Shown piece by piece: positions 17,131 to 25,148 of a stretch of 37,424 nucleotides of DNA. How positions within the stretch are numbered: the stretch's first letter is position 1; each line of letters opens with the position of its first letter. Under the pieces are notes generated by a model. It was not told the origin of the DNA and did no database searches. It saw nothing but the letters and a program-made list of their open reading frames with translations. The DNA is from Bacteroidota bacterium (lineage in GTDB: Bacteria > Bacteroidota > Bacteroidia > B-17B0 > Aurantibacillaceae): positions 1 through 37,424 of the forward strand of contig JAUXZS010000035.1 in assembly GCA_030692515.1 (NCBI GenBank), given 5' to 3'. Made by a program: the position numbers and the translations under genes.

Positions 17131-18153
17131 TTATTTTTTGGTCGGTACTTTGTTATACTCTGTAATAAATTCAACCCAGCTTTTTGTTTTATAAGAATTG
17201 CTCCCTATAAAATATAAAATTGGTTTAATTTGCCCGGGAGATTGATAAAAATTTAAAACATCGATTGTATTTAATTGTTCGTCAAGTAAACAAACTGAAG
17301 GGAGGCTAAATTTATTGTTGGTTAATTTTAAAGTTAAGTTATGTAAAGGATAATTGTTTATTACCTGATTGTAATACTTAGTGTTTTTATAAAGAACGGT
17401 ATCTGTTGATTCGGCGTTAAAATTAACAAAATAAAAATTTTTGTTTAAATAATTTGCTACGCTGGTATCAACAAAAGTAGTTTTGCTCATGACCTTACAA
17501 GTATTACAAAAATTTGCGCCGATATTTATAATAACTTTTTTTGCTTTCTTTTTTTGTAATTTTTCTAAATCTTTAATAGAGTATACATTTATTTTTTCTT
17601 TTACAAAATTAGTGTCAACAAAAGTATGCTCAAAATGTTTACTAAATTCGTCAAACACGCTTGTTCGCCAAGCATTTTCAACCATAAAAACCAAAATTGG
17701 TTCTAACTTTTTGTCTTCTAAAAAACCTTGGGTTAATAAATTATACTCAAAGTTATTGGTAATAAACATAGTTGAGGGATAACTCAAGCTATTACCTAAA
17801 AATTTAATTGCTAACTCATGCGGCGTTTTTGGTTCAGCAGACAAAGGCTTATATGTTTTGCCGTTGTATTCAATTGTATCTTTTGTTTCGGCGTCGAATT
17901 TTACAGCGTAAAAATTAGTGTTAATATAATCAGCAATACCTTGATTAGAATATGTAGTTCTCATCATATGCTTGCACCAACCACACCAGTCTGTATAAAC
18001 ATCAACAATAAATGGTTTTTGAATTATTTTGTTTTTTTCTTGCGCCTCTTTAAATGTAAGCCATTTAACAAGTCCCTCTTTCTCTGATTGAGAAAAATCG
18101 CTACTTACTAAGATAAAAAAACAAAATAAAAACGCAAACTGTTTATTTAACAT
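17131..18153 (-). CDS. Exported protein with two thioredoxin-like domains
   Basis: The 340-residue protein has a signal peptide (about residues 1-21, ending VSSDFSQ) and two thioredoxin-fold repeats. Each has a CxxC active site: CGWC at 57-60 in VDVYTDWCGWCKHM, and CNTC at 216-219 in INIGANFCNTCKVM. Both are followed by the same downstream pattern (YxNxNFYxVxFxAExxDT), so the domains look like an internal duplication. The first CGWC resembles DsbD-gamma or thiol-disulfide reductase domains. It probably acts in periplasmic thiol redox or assembly. It is translationally coupled to the membrane protein downstream, whose role may depend on reduced thiols or metal delivery. Confidence 0.85.
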   Translation of the reverse strand: MLNKQFAFLFCFFILVSSDFSQSEKEGLVKWLTFKEAQEKNKIIQKPFIVDVYTDWCGWCKHMMRTTYSNQGIADYINTNFYAVKFDAETKDTIEYNGKTYKPLSAEPKTPHELAIKFLGNSLSYPSTMFITNNFEYNLLTQGFLEDKKLEPILVFMVENAWRTSVFDEFSKHFEHTFVDTNFVKEKINVYSIKDLEKLQKKKAKKVIINIGANFCNTCKVMSKTTFVDTSVANYLNKNFYFVNFNAESTDTVLYKNTKYYNQVINNYPLHNLTLKLTNNKFSLPSVCLLDEQLNTIDVLNFYQSPGQIKPILYFIGSNSYKTKSWVEFITEYNKVPTKK

Positions 18154-18182
18154 CTACTTAATGTATTTAAAATACTAATTCT

Positions 18183-18190
18183 TAAATTTG
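18183..18190 (+). promoter_or_regulatory. Putative -7 promoter box (TAAATTTG) for the T9SS type A protein
   Basis: TAAATTTG is an exact TAnnTTTG match 23 bp before the ATG at 18214, with an AT-rich leader between. A -33 TTG is not seen, so confidence is moderate. Confidence 0.4.
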
Positions 18191-18213
18191 TATAAATTTA
18201 AAAACTATTTATC

Positions 18214-19200
18214 ATGATAAAAAAATTACTTTCAATTTGCTTTCTGGCATTAGTCGTTAATAGTTCTAACGCACAAAGCTTTTCATTATCTTATCAATAT
18301 AGTGCTGTAACTTCTACTTCAGGGCCAATCGATCCAACCCCTGCTCCTGTTGCAACAGGCATTACTTCAGGGTCTTGGACTGCAGTTGGCACAGGCACTA
18401 ACTCATCAGGTGGAGGGTATTTTTCATTCACTTCATGGGGCACCGGCGCAACAAACGCAAATAATACAACATTTACAGGCTCAATTGATTTAGGTAGATA
18501 TTATGAATTAACAATTACACCCCAAGTAAGTTATGCGGTAAGTTTAACCAACATGTCTTTTGGGGTAAGTCGTTCCGGTACAGGAATTCGTCATTTTGCT
18601 GTAAGAACTAACAAAGATGTTTATACAAATAATATTGCCGCCACTTACACAGCATTAGGTGCTGCGGCTAGCGCAAGTGTTCCTGTTGTAACTGTAGTTA
18701 GTGGAAATACTTTTTTATGGACAGATGATGCGTTTAACACTGGCTCTGGTGCAGCAGCTTTTGCTACAAATAATATTTGCAATGTGAATTTTACTGGTCC
18801 AAATTATACTAACCAACCAAGTCCCTACACCATTCGTATTTATGCTTGGAATGCAGAATCTGGTGGCGGTACATTTAGGGTTGATACACTTGTATTAAAC
18901 GGCAGCGCTACTTTTTCAATTGGAGTTGGATTAAATAAAATTACTCACGATTTAAACGCTAAAATTAAATTATATCCTAATCCAACTGCTGATGGTTTTG
19001 TTAATATAGATGTTCCTACTACAAATTATTCAAAAATAGAAGTGGTTAATATTTTAGGTGCGGTTGTTGCTTCTCAAAATAATACTTTAAATGAAGAAAA
19101 AATTAAATTAGATCTTGCAACTTTACCAACCGGAACATACTTTGTAAAAGTTACTGCAGGTGAAAAATCTTACACTGAAAAATTAATTATTTCGAAATAA
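18214..19200 (+). CDS. Secreted T9SS type A sorting-domain protein
   Basis: The 328-residue protein starts MIKKLLSICFLALVVNSSNAQ, a signal peptide. The middle (about 25-235) is a Ser/Thr/Gly-rich beta domain with GSIDLGRYYELTITPQ and SFGVSRSGTGIRHFAVRTN. It resembles sandwich domains of Bacteroidota extracellular proteins, with no catalytic motif. The C-terminus is a type A (Por) sorting tail: KLYPNPTADGFVNI at about 252-265, VEVVN-like strand, GTYFVKVTAGEKSYTEKLI and final SK. It should be secreted by T9SS and its tail processed at the surface. A strong stem-loop terminator follows. The gene is divergent from the thioredoxin gene and convergent with the permease/M1 fusion gene. Confidence 0.9.
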   Translation: MIKKLLSICFLALVVNSSNAQSFSLSYQYSAVTSTSGPIDPTPAPVATGITSGSWTAVGTGTNSSGGGYFSFTSWGTGATNANNTTFTGSIDLGRYYELTITPQVSYAVSLTNMSFGVSRSGTGIRHFAVRTNKDVYTNNIAATYTALGAAASASVPVVTVVSGNTFLWTDDAFNTGSGAAAFATNNICNVNFTGPNYTNQPSPYTIRIYAWNAESGGGTFRVDTLVLNGSATFSIGVGLNKITHDLNAKIKLYPNPTADGFVNIDVPTTNYSKIEVVNILGAVVASQNNTLNEEKIKLDLATLPTGTYFVKVTAGEKSYTEKLIISK

Positions 19201-19216
19201 ATTTATTGTCCTTAAT

Positions 19217-19251
19217 AAAAAACCCGAATCATTTACGATTCGGGTTTTTTT
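19217..19251. terminator. Bidirectional intrinsic terminator
   Basis: A perfect 14-bp stem (19217-19230 with 19237-19250, GC-rich core CCCGAATC/GATTCGGG) has a 6-base loop, A-run before and seven T after. It sits between the convergent T9SS protein gene and the permease/M1 gene and can work in both directions. Confidence 0.92.
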
Positions 19252-19307
19252 GTTTCAAATTTTTATCTATGTTTTTCGATCTAAATATTTAAACCGCTAT
19301 TTATTTT

Positions 19308-22300
19308 TTATTCAGATTTGATAACTACTCCACTCATAGGGTCTCCGGCAGTTCCACAATCCTTTCCGTTTACATCTTTAATATTATTTATTGTTTCTTT
19401 ATCTATTATTTTATTGTATGGATCAATACCAAACATATATGGCTCTGCATCAACAATAAATTCAATTACTTGCTCTTTATTGTTAATTCTATGCTTCTTT
19501 AAATAAAAATTGTCTCCCAATTGTTTCGAATTAGTTTTACTTTTTGCAAACACGGCAATATCAAACCAGTTATCTGGTTTTACTTCTTTAGCCTTTCCTA
19601 AACTATCACTTTGCGTTTTTATACAAGAAATTAGAGCTGTGATTTTATATTTGCCCTGGCTTGTTTTTTTATAGCTCCAACTTTTAACGCTATTATCATA
19701 AACCACAATTCTTTCAAACATATCCTTTACAGTTTCTTTTAAACTATCTGGCGTAGCTTGTTTAATAAAATCATACAACTCTATAGAGGTTGTATAAGGT
19801 GGCTCCTGAAAAGCTACTTTCTTTACGTATCTGCTAAGTGCTGCATTTAAAGTATCTTCTCCCAAATAATCTTTTAGTGAATACATAATTACACTTCCTT
19901 TATTGTAATGAATGTATTGTTGATTTTCGCACAACAACAACGGAACTTCTTTTTTGCCTTCTTGTGTTCTGCCTTGCAAATATTTATTCATTTCATAGCG
20001 CAAAAATTTACTCATCGAAGCCTGTCCATATTCTTTTTCCATAACCATTAAGGCACTATACTGACTCATTGTTTCGCTAGTAACGGTACACCCTTGAACA
20101 TTAGCGCCAATTACCTGATGAGCCCACCATTGATGCGCAACCTCATGTGCTGTAACGTAAAACGGATAATCAACTTTATTCGGGTCAGTATCATCCACTT
20201 TTGCAATAAAACCAATGCCTTCTGAAAACGGAATAGTATTTGGAAATGATTGCGCAAATGTTGAGTATCTCGGAAATTCTAAAATACGAACTTGTTTGTG
20301 TTGGTATGGACTAAAGCTTTTAGTATAATAATTTAATGATTTTTTAATTCCTTTAATCATTCTATCAATGTTATACTCATGTCCTTTTTGATAATATATT
20401 TCAATATTAACTGTGTTAGATTTATCTATTGGATTTTCCCATTTTTCTTTTTTGATTTCGTATGCTGCAGATAAAAAAGAATAGAAATTTAAAATAGGCG
20501 CATCCATTTTATATTGAAAATAATGACGCCCGTTGTCTTTCCAATCTTTTAATAAATAGCCGGGGGCAATTGCGATTTGACCATCTTTAGTTGAAAGTTG
20601 GCAAGAAAAACGAATCCAGTCCGCATCATGAGAAATATATGTATTAGCATACGCTGCAGTATCGGCAATGTTTGCCATGCGTAATTTTGGCGCCAACTTA
20701 TATTTTTTTCGAGTAGAGTTTTCTGAAAGTTCCATATCAGGATTATAACCAATAGATGGTAAAATGCCACTATTAAAAAACGAACCGTTTTCAACAATCA
20801 TCGATTCGTCTTGGCGCATAATACAATTTTTTGGAAAGTATTCAATGTCAAATTCGAATTTGATTGAATCGTTTGACTCTAATGGTTTTTCCAATTCGTA
20901 ACCATAAAAACCATTTGTTTTATCATCAACAAACAATTTTGCGTTGGTGCTAAAACGAAAGTTGTTTATTGTAATTTGACTGCTAGAATTTATAAATATT
21001 TTAGACAAAGACTTTTTGTGTTTATTTTTTAAATAATAAAAGCCTTTAACTTTTGCACCAAGTTTATCTGGGAAAATATCCACTTTCAAATTTGATTCAA
21101 CAACTCTTGGCTGTAATTCTTTTTCGTACTTTTTATAGGTAATTTCAAAATTGGCTGTTTGTTTTTCTATTTCTTTTTCAGTTTTATACGGATTTAATAC
21201 ACGTGTGTTATAATAAATTAAAGAGCCGAAACCTAAAAACGATACCAAACCTAAGGCAATGGTTATTTTATATGAAAGCTTGAAACTTCTAAAAGCTTGT
21301 TTCCATCTTACAGAAAATTGTTGCTCTTTTCCACGTTGGTACATAGCTATGGCTATAGTGCATATTATCAACATTAAACCCATCCAATAAGCTTTAAAAA
21401 CAAATAAGTTTGGAAGTGTTTGTCCGTGGCCATTCATGTCAGAATAACGCATAGTGTCGCCAGAAGAATTAAACTTAAATAAATCATTATCATAATTTAA
21501 TGCTCTTAGAATTAAAGGTGCGCCAAGAACAATAAAAACCATCACAAAAAAAGCAACATAACGATTTTTAAAAAACACTTGAGTAGATAACCCTAAAGCA
21601 ACTAATAATGAAATACCAGCTATTTTTAAAAGTATTAAATCTGTAAAGTATAAACCCAATTCAAATTTGGTGTAGCCTGATAAACTTTGAATACAGATAC
21701 AAGTAAAAATACAAACAAGATTAACCACAAGAGCTAATAAAACTAAAGAAATAAATTTGGAAGAAAATAACACTACATTTTTTACAGGTGTAGAGCCGAT
21801 TAATTCATCTACTTTAGCATCTTTCTCTCGCCAAACTAAAATGCCAGTGTAAAACACGATCATTATTAACTGAAAAAAGCTAAACGTCCCACTTGCAATT
21901 TCTATTTGCATATAGGTTAAGGGATAGGTTTCAGTGCCATAAATTAAACCCGAAAATTGTGAAGTAAGAACAGTTAACAAAACAGATAAGCCCAAAATAA
22001 TAATAAAAAAAATAGACTTAGAGATTTTTAGAAATTCGAACTTTGTTAAAAATAGTAATTGTTGCACAGCAAGATTTCTATCGAAGATTTGTGAAACTTT
22101 TGGCAAGTGCCCAATAGATTGAATTGCTTTTGATGGTTGAGATTTTGATTCTTTCTTCTTACGTTTAAATAAACTTACCGGATTTAAAAACTGATTAAAA
22201 TTAAATTTATAATACGTTAATAATAGTAAACCAAACGATAACCCCAACCATAATAATCGATTGTATAATATATAACTATTAAATGGTATAAGGCGCGAGT

Positions 22301-23009
22301 TAGTTTCTGCTGGTGTCCAATATTCGGTTATTGATTCAAGGGCCTGGGCTCCAAAGGGGTCTAATAAGGCCGCAATTGTTTTATTATCAATATCTGCAAC
22401 CATACTTCTTGAAATTCCGGCAACAACAATAAAAACAAGGCTGCCCACATAACCACTTGTCATGTTACGGGTAAAAGTAACTAAACTGAAAAATAAGGTG
22501 CCAATAAAAAAAGTGTTGGGCAATAAAAAATAAATATACGGTTGAAAAAAATTGATGAATTTAAATTCGCCTAATTGTCCATTATCATTACTTGCCAAAA
22601 GAAAAGCAAATAATATTCCGAGTATAATGCCCGTTAAAACAAATGCGGTTAATAAAAAGGACGCGGTAAATCGTCCAAACAAATAACTAAACTTTGAAAT
22701 AGGTTTTGTAAAATAAAACGGAAAACAATTGTATTGAAAATCTTTTTGAACACAACCCGCCATTAATGCTACACAAATTAGCAGTGTTATTAATCCAAAT
22801 AAATAATCAGTATTAAAACTAGTAACTATACCTGCAATGGTGGTTGCAGAATTGATATAAGAATTGGTATCGGCAGACACGCCACTAAACATTCCTGAAA
22901 TAGCCGCCCCTAATAAAAATGCCAATGCAACAAACACAGCAAAGTAAATGTAAACTCCTGGTCTTTTTAACCATTGCTTTAATTCGTAAGCAAAAATTTC
23001 TTTAAACAT
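19308..23009 (-). CDS. ABC-2 type permease fused to an M1-family metallopeptidase
   Basis: The 1233-residue fusion protein has about 13 membrane segments within residues 1-605, arranged as two ABC-2 half-permeases of six plus one extra. It begins with a cytoplasmic MFKEIFAYELKQWLKRPG. An odd number of segments places the C-terminal half outside the cytoplasmic membrane. That half (about 640-1200) is an M1 aminopeptidase-like domain with the zinc motif HEVAHQWW (His955, Glu956, His959) and Glu979 in SETMSQYSALMVMEKEYG. The third ligand is 20 residues after His959, one more than in classical M1 enzymes. Such fusions are known in Bacteroidota, with unknown substrate. The partner ATPase is at 23532-24401, separated by the GIY-YIG unit. 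Confidence 0.92.
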   Translation of the reverse strand: MFKEIFAYELKQWLKRPGVYIYFAVFVALAFLLGAAISGMFSGVSADTNSYINSATTIAGIVTSFNTDYLFGLITLLICVALMAGCVQKDFQYNCFPFYFTKPISKFSYLFGRFTASFLLTAFVLTGIILGILFAFLLASNDNGQLGEFKFINFFQPYIYFLLPNTFFIGTLFFSLVTFTRNMTSGYVGSLVFIVVAGISRSMVADIDNKTIAALLDPFGAQALESITEYWTPAETNSRLIPFNSYILYNRLLWLGLSFGLLLLTYYKFNFNQFLNPVSLFKRKKKESKSQPSKAIQSIGHLPKVSQIFDRNLAVQQLLFLTKFEFLKISKSIFFIIILGLSVLLTVLTSQFSGLIYGTETYPLTYMQIEIASGTFSFFQLIMIVFYTGILVWREKDAKVDELIGSTPVKNVVLFSSKFISLVLLALVVNLVCIFTCICIQSLSGYTKFELGLYFTDLILLKIAGISLLVALGLSTQVFFKNRYVAFFVMVFIVLGAPLILRALNYDNDLFKFNSSGDTMRYSDMNGHGQTLPNLFVFKAYWMGLMLIICTIAIAMYQRGKEQQFSVRWKQAFRSFKLSYKITIALGLVSFLGFGSLIYYNTRVLNPYKTEKEIEKQTANFEITYKKYEKELQPRVVESNLKVDIFPDKLGAKVKGFYYLKNKHKKSLSKIFINSSSQITINNFRFSTNAKLFVDDKTNGFYGYELEKPLESNDSIKFEFDIEYFPKNCIMRQDESMIVENGSFFNSGILPSIGYNPDMELSENSTRKKYKLAPKLRMANIADTAAYANTYISHDADWIRFSCQLSTKDGQIAIAPGYLLKDWKDNGRHYFQYKMDAPILNFYSFLSAAYEIKKEKWENPIDKSNTVNIEIYYQKGHEYNIDRMIKGIKKSLNYYTKSFSPYQHKQVRILEFPRYSTFAQSFPNTIPFSEGIGFIAKVDDTDPNKVDYPFYVTAHEVAHQWWAHQVIGANVQGCTVTSETMSQYSALMVMEKEYGQASMSKFLRYEMNKYLQGRTQEGKKEVPLLLCENQQYIHYNKGSVIMYSLKDYLGEDTLNAALSRYVKKVAFQEPPYTTSIELYDFIKQATPDSLKETVKDMFERIVVYDNSVKSWSYKKTSQGKYKITALISCIKTQSDSLGKAKEVKPDNWFDIAVFAKSKTNSKQLGDNFYLKKHRINNKEQVIEFIVDAEPYMFGIDPYNKIIDKETINNIKDVNGKDCGTAGDPMSGVVIKSE

Positions 23010-23035
23010 AATTTATCTATTTGTTATTTATTTTT

Positions 23036-23098
23036 TGTCATGTCGACGAAGGAGACATCTATCACTAGTGTTGAGCTCCCTCCTTCGTCGGGATGACA
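23036..23098. repeat. Imperfect palindromic repeat A
   Basis: Left arm TGTCATGTCGACGAAGGAG (23036-23054) pairs with the right arm whose reverse complement reads TGTCATCCCGACGAAGGAG (23080-23098), 17 of 19 positions matching. The loop contains the perfect 8-bp palindrome CACTAGTG (23063-23070). It ends 2 bp beyond the stop codon of the GIY-YIG gene. Confidence 0.85.
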
Positions 23099-23100
23099 TT

Positions 23101-23409
23101 TTATATTTCATTATTTAAAAAATTCCAGTTTGGATTTAATGTTTTTATTAATCCGTCTTTCTTCTTCCTTGACCAACCTTTTAATTCATGTTCTCGTTTT
23201 ATTGCTTGTTCTATTTGCTGAAACCGTTCAAAATATATCAAGTAAAAACAATTATACTTCCCTGCAAAATGTTTCTTTTCATTTAAACTATCTTGTTCGT
23301 GTTGATGTAAACGCACTTTCAAATCATTAGTTACACCGCAATACAAAACCTTTTTTGTGATGTTTGTAACGAAATAAATAAAATAATTATGAGTTCCTAA
23401 TGTTTTCAA
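23101..23409 (-). CDS. Single-domain GIY-YIG endonuclease
   Basis: The 102-residue protein starts at TTG 23409; an in-frame stop lies just upstream and no ATG exists in the first half. The N-terminus NYFIYFVTN and VLYCGVTNDLKVRLHQHE form the GIY-YIG core. Here the second motif reads LYCG (Cys for the usual Ile) and the catalytic Arg is Arg33. A Glu-rich helix EQAIKREHELKGWSRKKK (68-85) carries the likely metal-binding Glu. Small UvrC-like GIY-YIG proteins of this type are numerous in Bacteroidota genomes and their role is unsettled. It is flanked by related palindromes and splits the ABC operon. It might nick or cut such palindromes, as RAYT proteins act on REP sequences, but that is inference. 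Confidence 0.88.
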   Translation of the reverse strand: MKTLGTHNYFIYFVTNITKKVLYCGVTNDLKVRLHQHEQDSLNEKKHFAGKYNCFYLIYFERFQQIEQAIKREHELKGWSRKKKDGLIKTLNPNWNFLNNEI

Positions 23410-23457
23410 TTTTTAGATTTTTCCTTGGGAGCAAATTCGTTTTTAAATTTATTCTCT

Positions 23458-23524
23458 TGTCATTCTGAAGAAGGAAGCATCTTTTTGTTTAGTAAAACTA
23501 GATCCCTCCTTCGTCGGGACGACA
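23458..23524. repeat. Imperfect palindromic repeat B
   Basis: Left arm 23458-23482 (starts TGTCATTCTGAAGAAGGA) pairs with the right arm 23500-23524, whose reverse complement starts TGTCGTCCCGACGAAGGA; 19 of 25 positions match. It lies 7 bp 3' of the ABC ATPase stop codon and about 49 bp upstream of the GIY-YIG start, so it may also act as a stem-loop on the transporter mRNA. Confidence 0.8.
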
Positions 23525-23531
23525 ATGTCGT

Positions 23532-24401
23532 TTATTTTGCATTAATATAAGAGAAGTAAACATCCTCTAAATCACCTTCAATTGCTATGAATTGAGAATT
23601 AGGTAAAGAATCGCTCAAAACATGAACTAAAATTTTTCCTTCGGCAACACGAGTAGAAATTACATTGTATTGCTGACGATATTCTGCAATTTCTTCTTTC
23701 GCAATAACCACCTTATATACTCTACCTTTTAATAAATTTAAAGCTTCGGTAGTTTTACCATTAAACATTACCTGGCCTAAATTCATCACAGCCATTTTAT
23801 CGCATAAATTACTTACATCTTCAACTATATGAGTTGAAAGTATTACAATAATGTTTTCTCCCACTTCGCTTAACAAATTATGAAAACGATTACGCTCTTG
23901 TGGATCTAAACCGGCTGTAGGCTCATCAACAATTACTACTTTTGGATTTCCAAGTAAGGCTTGTGCAATACCAAAACGTTGGCGCATACCTCCACTGTAA
24001 TCTCCAATGTAACGATGACGCACTTCGTACAAATTTGTTTGATGTAACAATGCATCGCAAACTTCTTTACGTTCGGATTTATTTGAAATGCCTTTTAAAA
24101 TTGCGAAATGATGCAACATATCATCTGCGCTTACCTTAGGATAAAAACCAAAATCTTGCGGCAAATAACCTAACACTTTACGCATCTCTTCTTTATTATT
24201 GATAACATCTAAGTCATCTAAAAAAATTGTGCCCTCGCTTGGTTCTTGCAAGGTAGAAATTGTACGCATTAAACTAGATTTACCCGCCCCATTAGGACCA
24301 AGCAAACCAAACATGCCGTTCGAGATTTCTAAATTTACATTTGATAAAGCTTTTAATCCTCCAGGATAGACTTTACTTAGGTTTGATATTTTTAATTCCA
24401 T
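23532..24401 (-). CDS. ABC transporter ATP-binding protein (partner of permease/M1 fusion)
   Basis: I start at ATG 24401 (MELKISNLSKVYPGG), 289 residues; the in-frame ATG at 24440 would add a 13-residue hydrophobic stretch unlike family members. Motifs are Walker A LLGPNGAGKSS (33-43), Q-loop YLPQDFGFYP (79-88), signature YSGGMRQRFG (135-144), Walker B VVIVDEP (155-161) and H-loop STHIVEDV. It is an ABC-2 export ATPase. It is encoded directly upstream of the permease/M1 gene apart from the GIY-YIG unit, so the two most likely form one transporter. The C-terminal tail (about 215-289) fits the usual regulatory extension. Confidence 0.93.
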   Translation of the reverse strand: MELKISNLSKVYPGGLKALSNVNLEISNGMFGLLGPNGAGKSSLMRTISTLQEPSEGTIFLDDLDVINNKEEMRKVLGYLPQDFGFYPKVSADDMLHHFAILKGISNKSERKEVCDALLHQTNLYEVRHRYIGDYSGGMRQRFGIAQALLGNPKVVIVDEPTAGLDPQERNRFHNLLSEVGENIIVILSTHIVEDVSNLCDKMAVMNLGQVMFNGKTTEALNLLKGRVYKVVIAKEEIAEYRQQYNVISTRVAEGKILVHVLSDSLPNSQFIAIEGDLEDVYFSYINAK

Positions 24402-24506
24402 AATTATATTAAAGATAAAGGTTAAGACGTAGATGCTCATATAAAAGTTACAAGTAGCTATATACTTACATGAACAGTAAAAAAACAGGGATGGAAAACG
24501 TTAGGG

Positions 24507-25139
24507 TTATTTTGAAGGTTTAAAATCTGCAACATTCAATTGCTTATCGCAGATAAAAAATTCGTCTTGTATAGCATTGGAAGCAACAATAACCGTACGA
24601 TTTTTAGAATACTCTTTAACTATTTTTTTATACCAATCAATTGCATTAGCATCAAGATTTGAAATAGGCTCGTCTAATAATAATACAGGAGTGTCGCACA
24701 AAATAGCGACGCCTAATTTTAATCTTTGTTTCATGCCGCTGCTAAATTGTTTAATTAATTTATTTTTTGATTTCGTTAAATCAATTAATTCAATTATTTG
24801 TTCAGTGGAAAGATCATTTACAAAAGGCTTAAAAATTTTTGTGTGGTCAATCATTTCAGTTAAAGTAAACTCTTCAATTAAATGAATGTATGGTGAAGCA
24901 AATGAAATGTAATTTTTTATTTTATCAACCGGAATAATTTTGTCGTTCAATTTATAAATAACATCGCCCTCATTCTCAGTAATAAAACCACTTATTACTT
25001 GCAAGAGTGTAGATTTTCCGGAGCCATTTCCACCAAGAATAACAATTTTATCGTTTGGGTTTATTTGATAAGAAAGATTTCTAAATATCCATTCCTTATT
25101 AAAATTTTTTCCGAGGTTACTTAATTGAATAGATAGCAT
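24507..25139 (-). CDS. ABC transporter ATP-binding protein downstream of lpxA
   Basis: The 210-residue stand-alone ATPase has Walker A GGNGSGKST (36-44), a signature-like SSGMKQRLKLG (133-143), Walker B PVLLLDEP (151-158) and D-loop SNLDA. It is short, with no regulatory tail, of the CcmA-like size class. It starts 9 bp after lpxA, last in a row lpxC-fabZ, lpxA, ATPase, so it is co-expressed with lipid A genes. No permease gene accompanies it. The nearest candidate partner is the permease/M1 fusion, which already has an ATPase. The exported substrate is not identifiable. Confidence 0.9.
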   Translation of the reverse strand: MLSIQLSNLGKNFNKEWIFRNLSYQINPNDKIVILGGNGSGKSTLLQVISGFITENEGDVIYKLNDKIIPVDKIKNYISFASPYIHLIEEFTLTEMIDHTKIFKPFVNDLSTEQIIELIDLTKSKNKLIKQFSSGMKQRLKLGVAILCDTPVLLLDEPISNLDANAIDWYKKIVKEYSKNRTVIVASNAIQDEFFICDKQLNVADFKPSK

Positions 25140-25148
25140 TTCATTTAA

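Larger units (their letters stand above)
23036..23524. mobile_element. Candidate GIY-YIG/palindrome unit inserted in an ABC transporter operon
   Basis: The 489-bp unit consists of palindrome A (23036-23098), a GIY-YIG nuclease gene (23101-23409) and palindrome B (23458-23524). A and B are in the same orientation. Their right arms agree at 20 of 21 positions, and both begin TGTCAT. The unit lies 7 bp after the ATPase stop codon and 26 bp before the permease start codon, two genes that normally sit together. No target-site duplication or transposase is visible. That this is a mobile unit is inference from layout. Confidence 0.45.

Noticed and set aside
17130-17174. TTG start at 17174 for the membrane protein
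   Set aside because: It would overlap the thioredoxin gene by 44 bp and add a hydrophilic extension; the ATG at 17129 has classic stop-start coupling.
12800-18160. CRISPR array search among the repetitive adhesin sequence
   Set aside because: Repeats are coding Ig-like modules of about 225-240 bp with diverged sequence, with no short direct repeats separated by uniform spacers.
24402-24440. ATG start at 24440 for the ABC ATPase
   Set aside because: It would add a 13-residue hydrophobic extension before the conserved N-terminus MELKISNLSK, unlike other family members.
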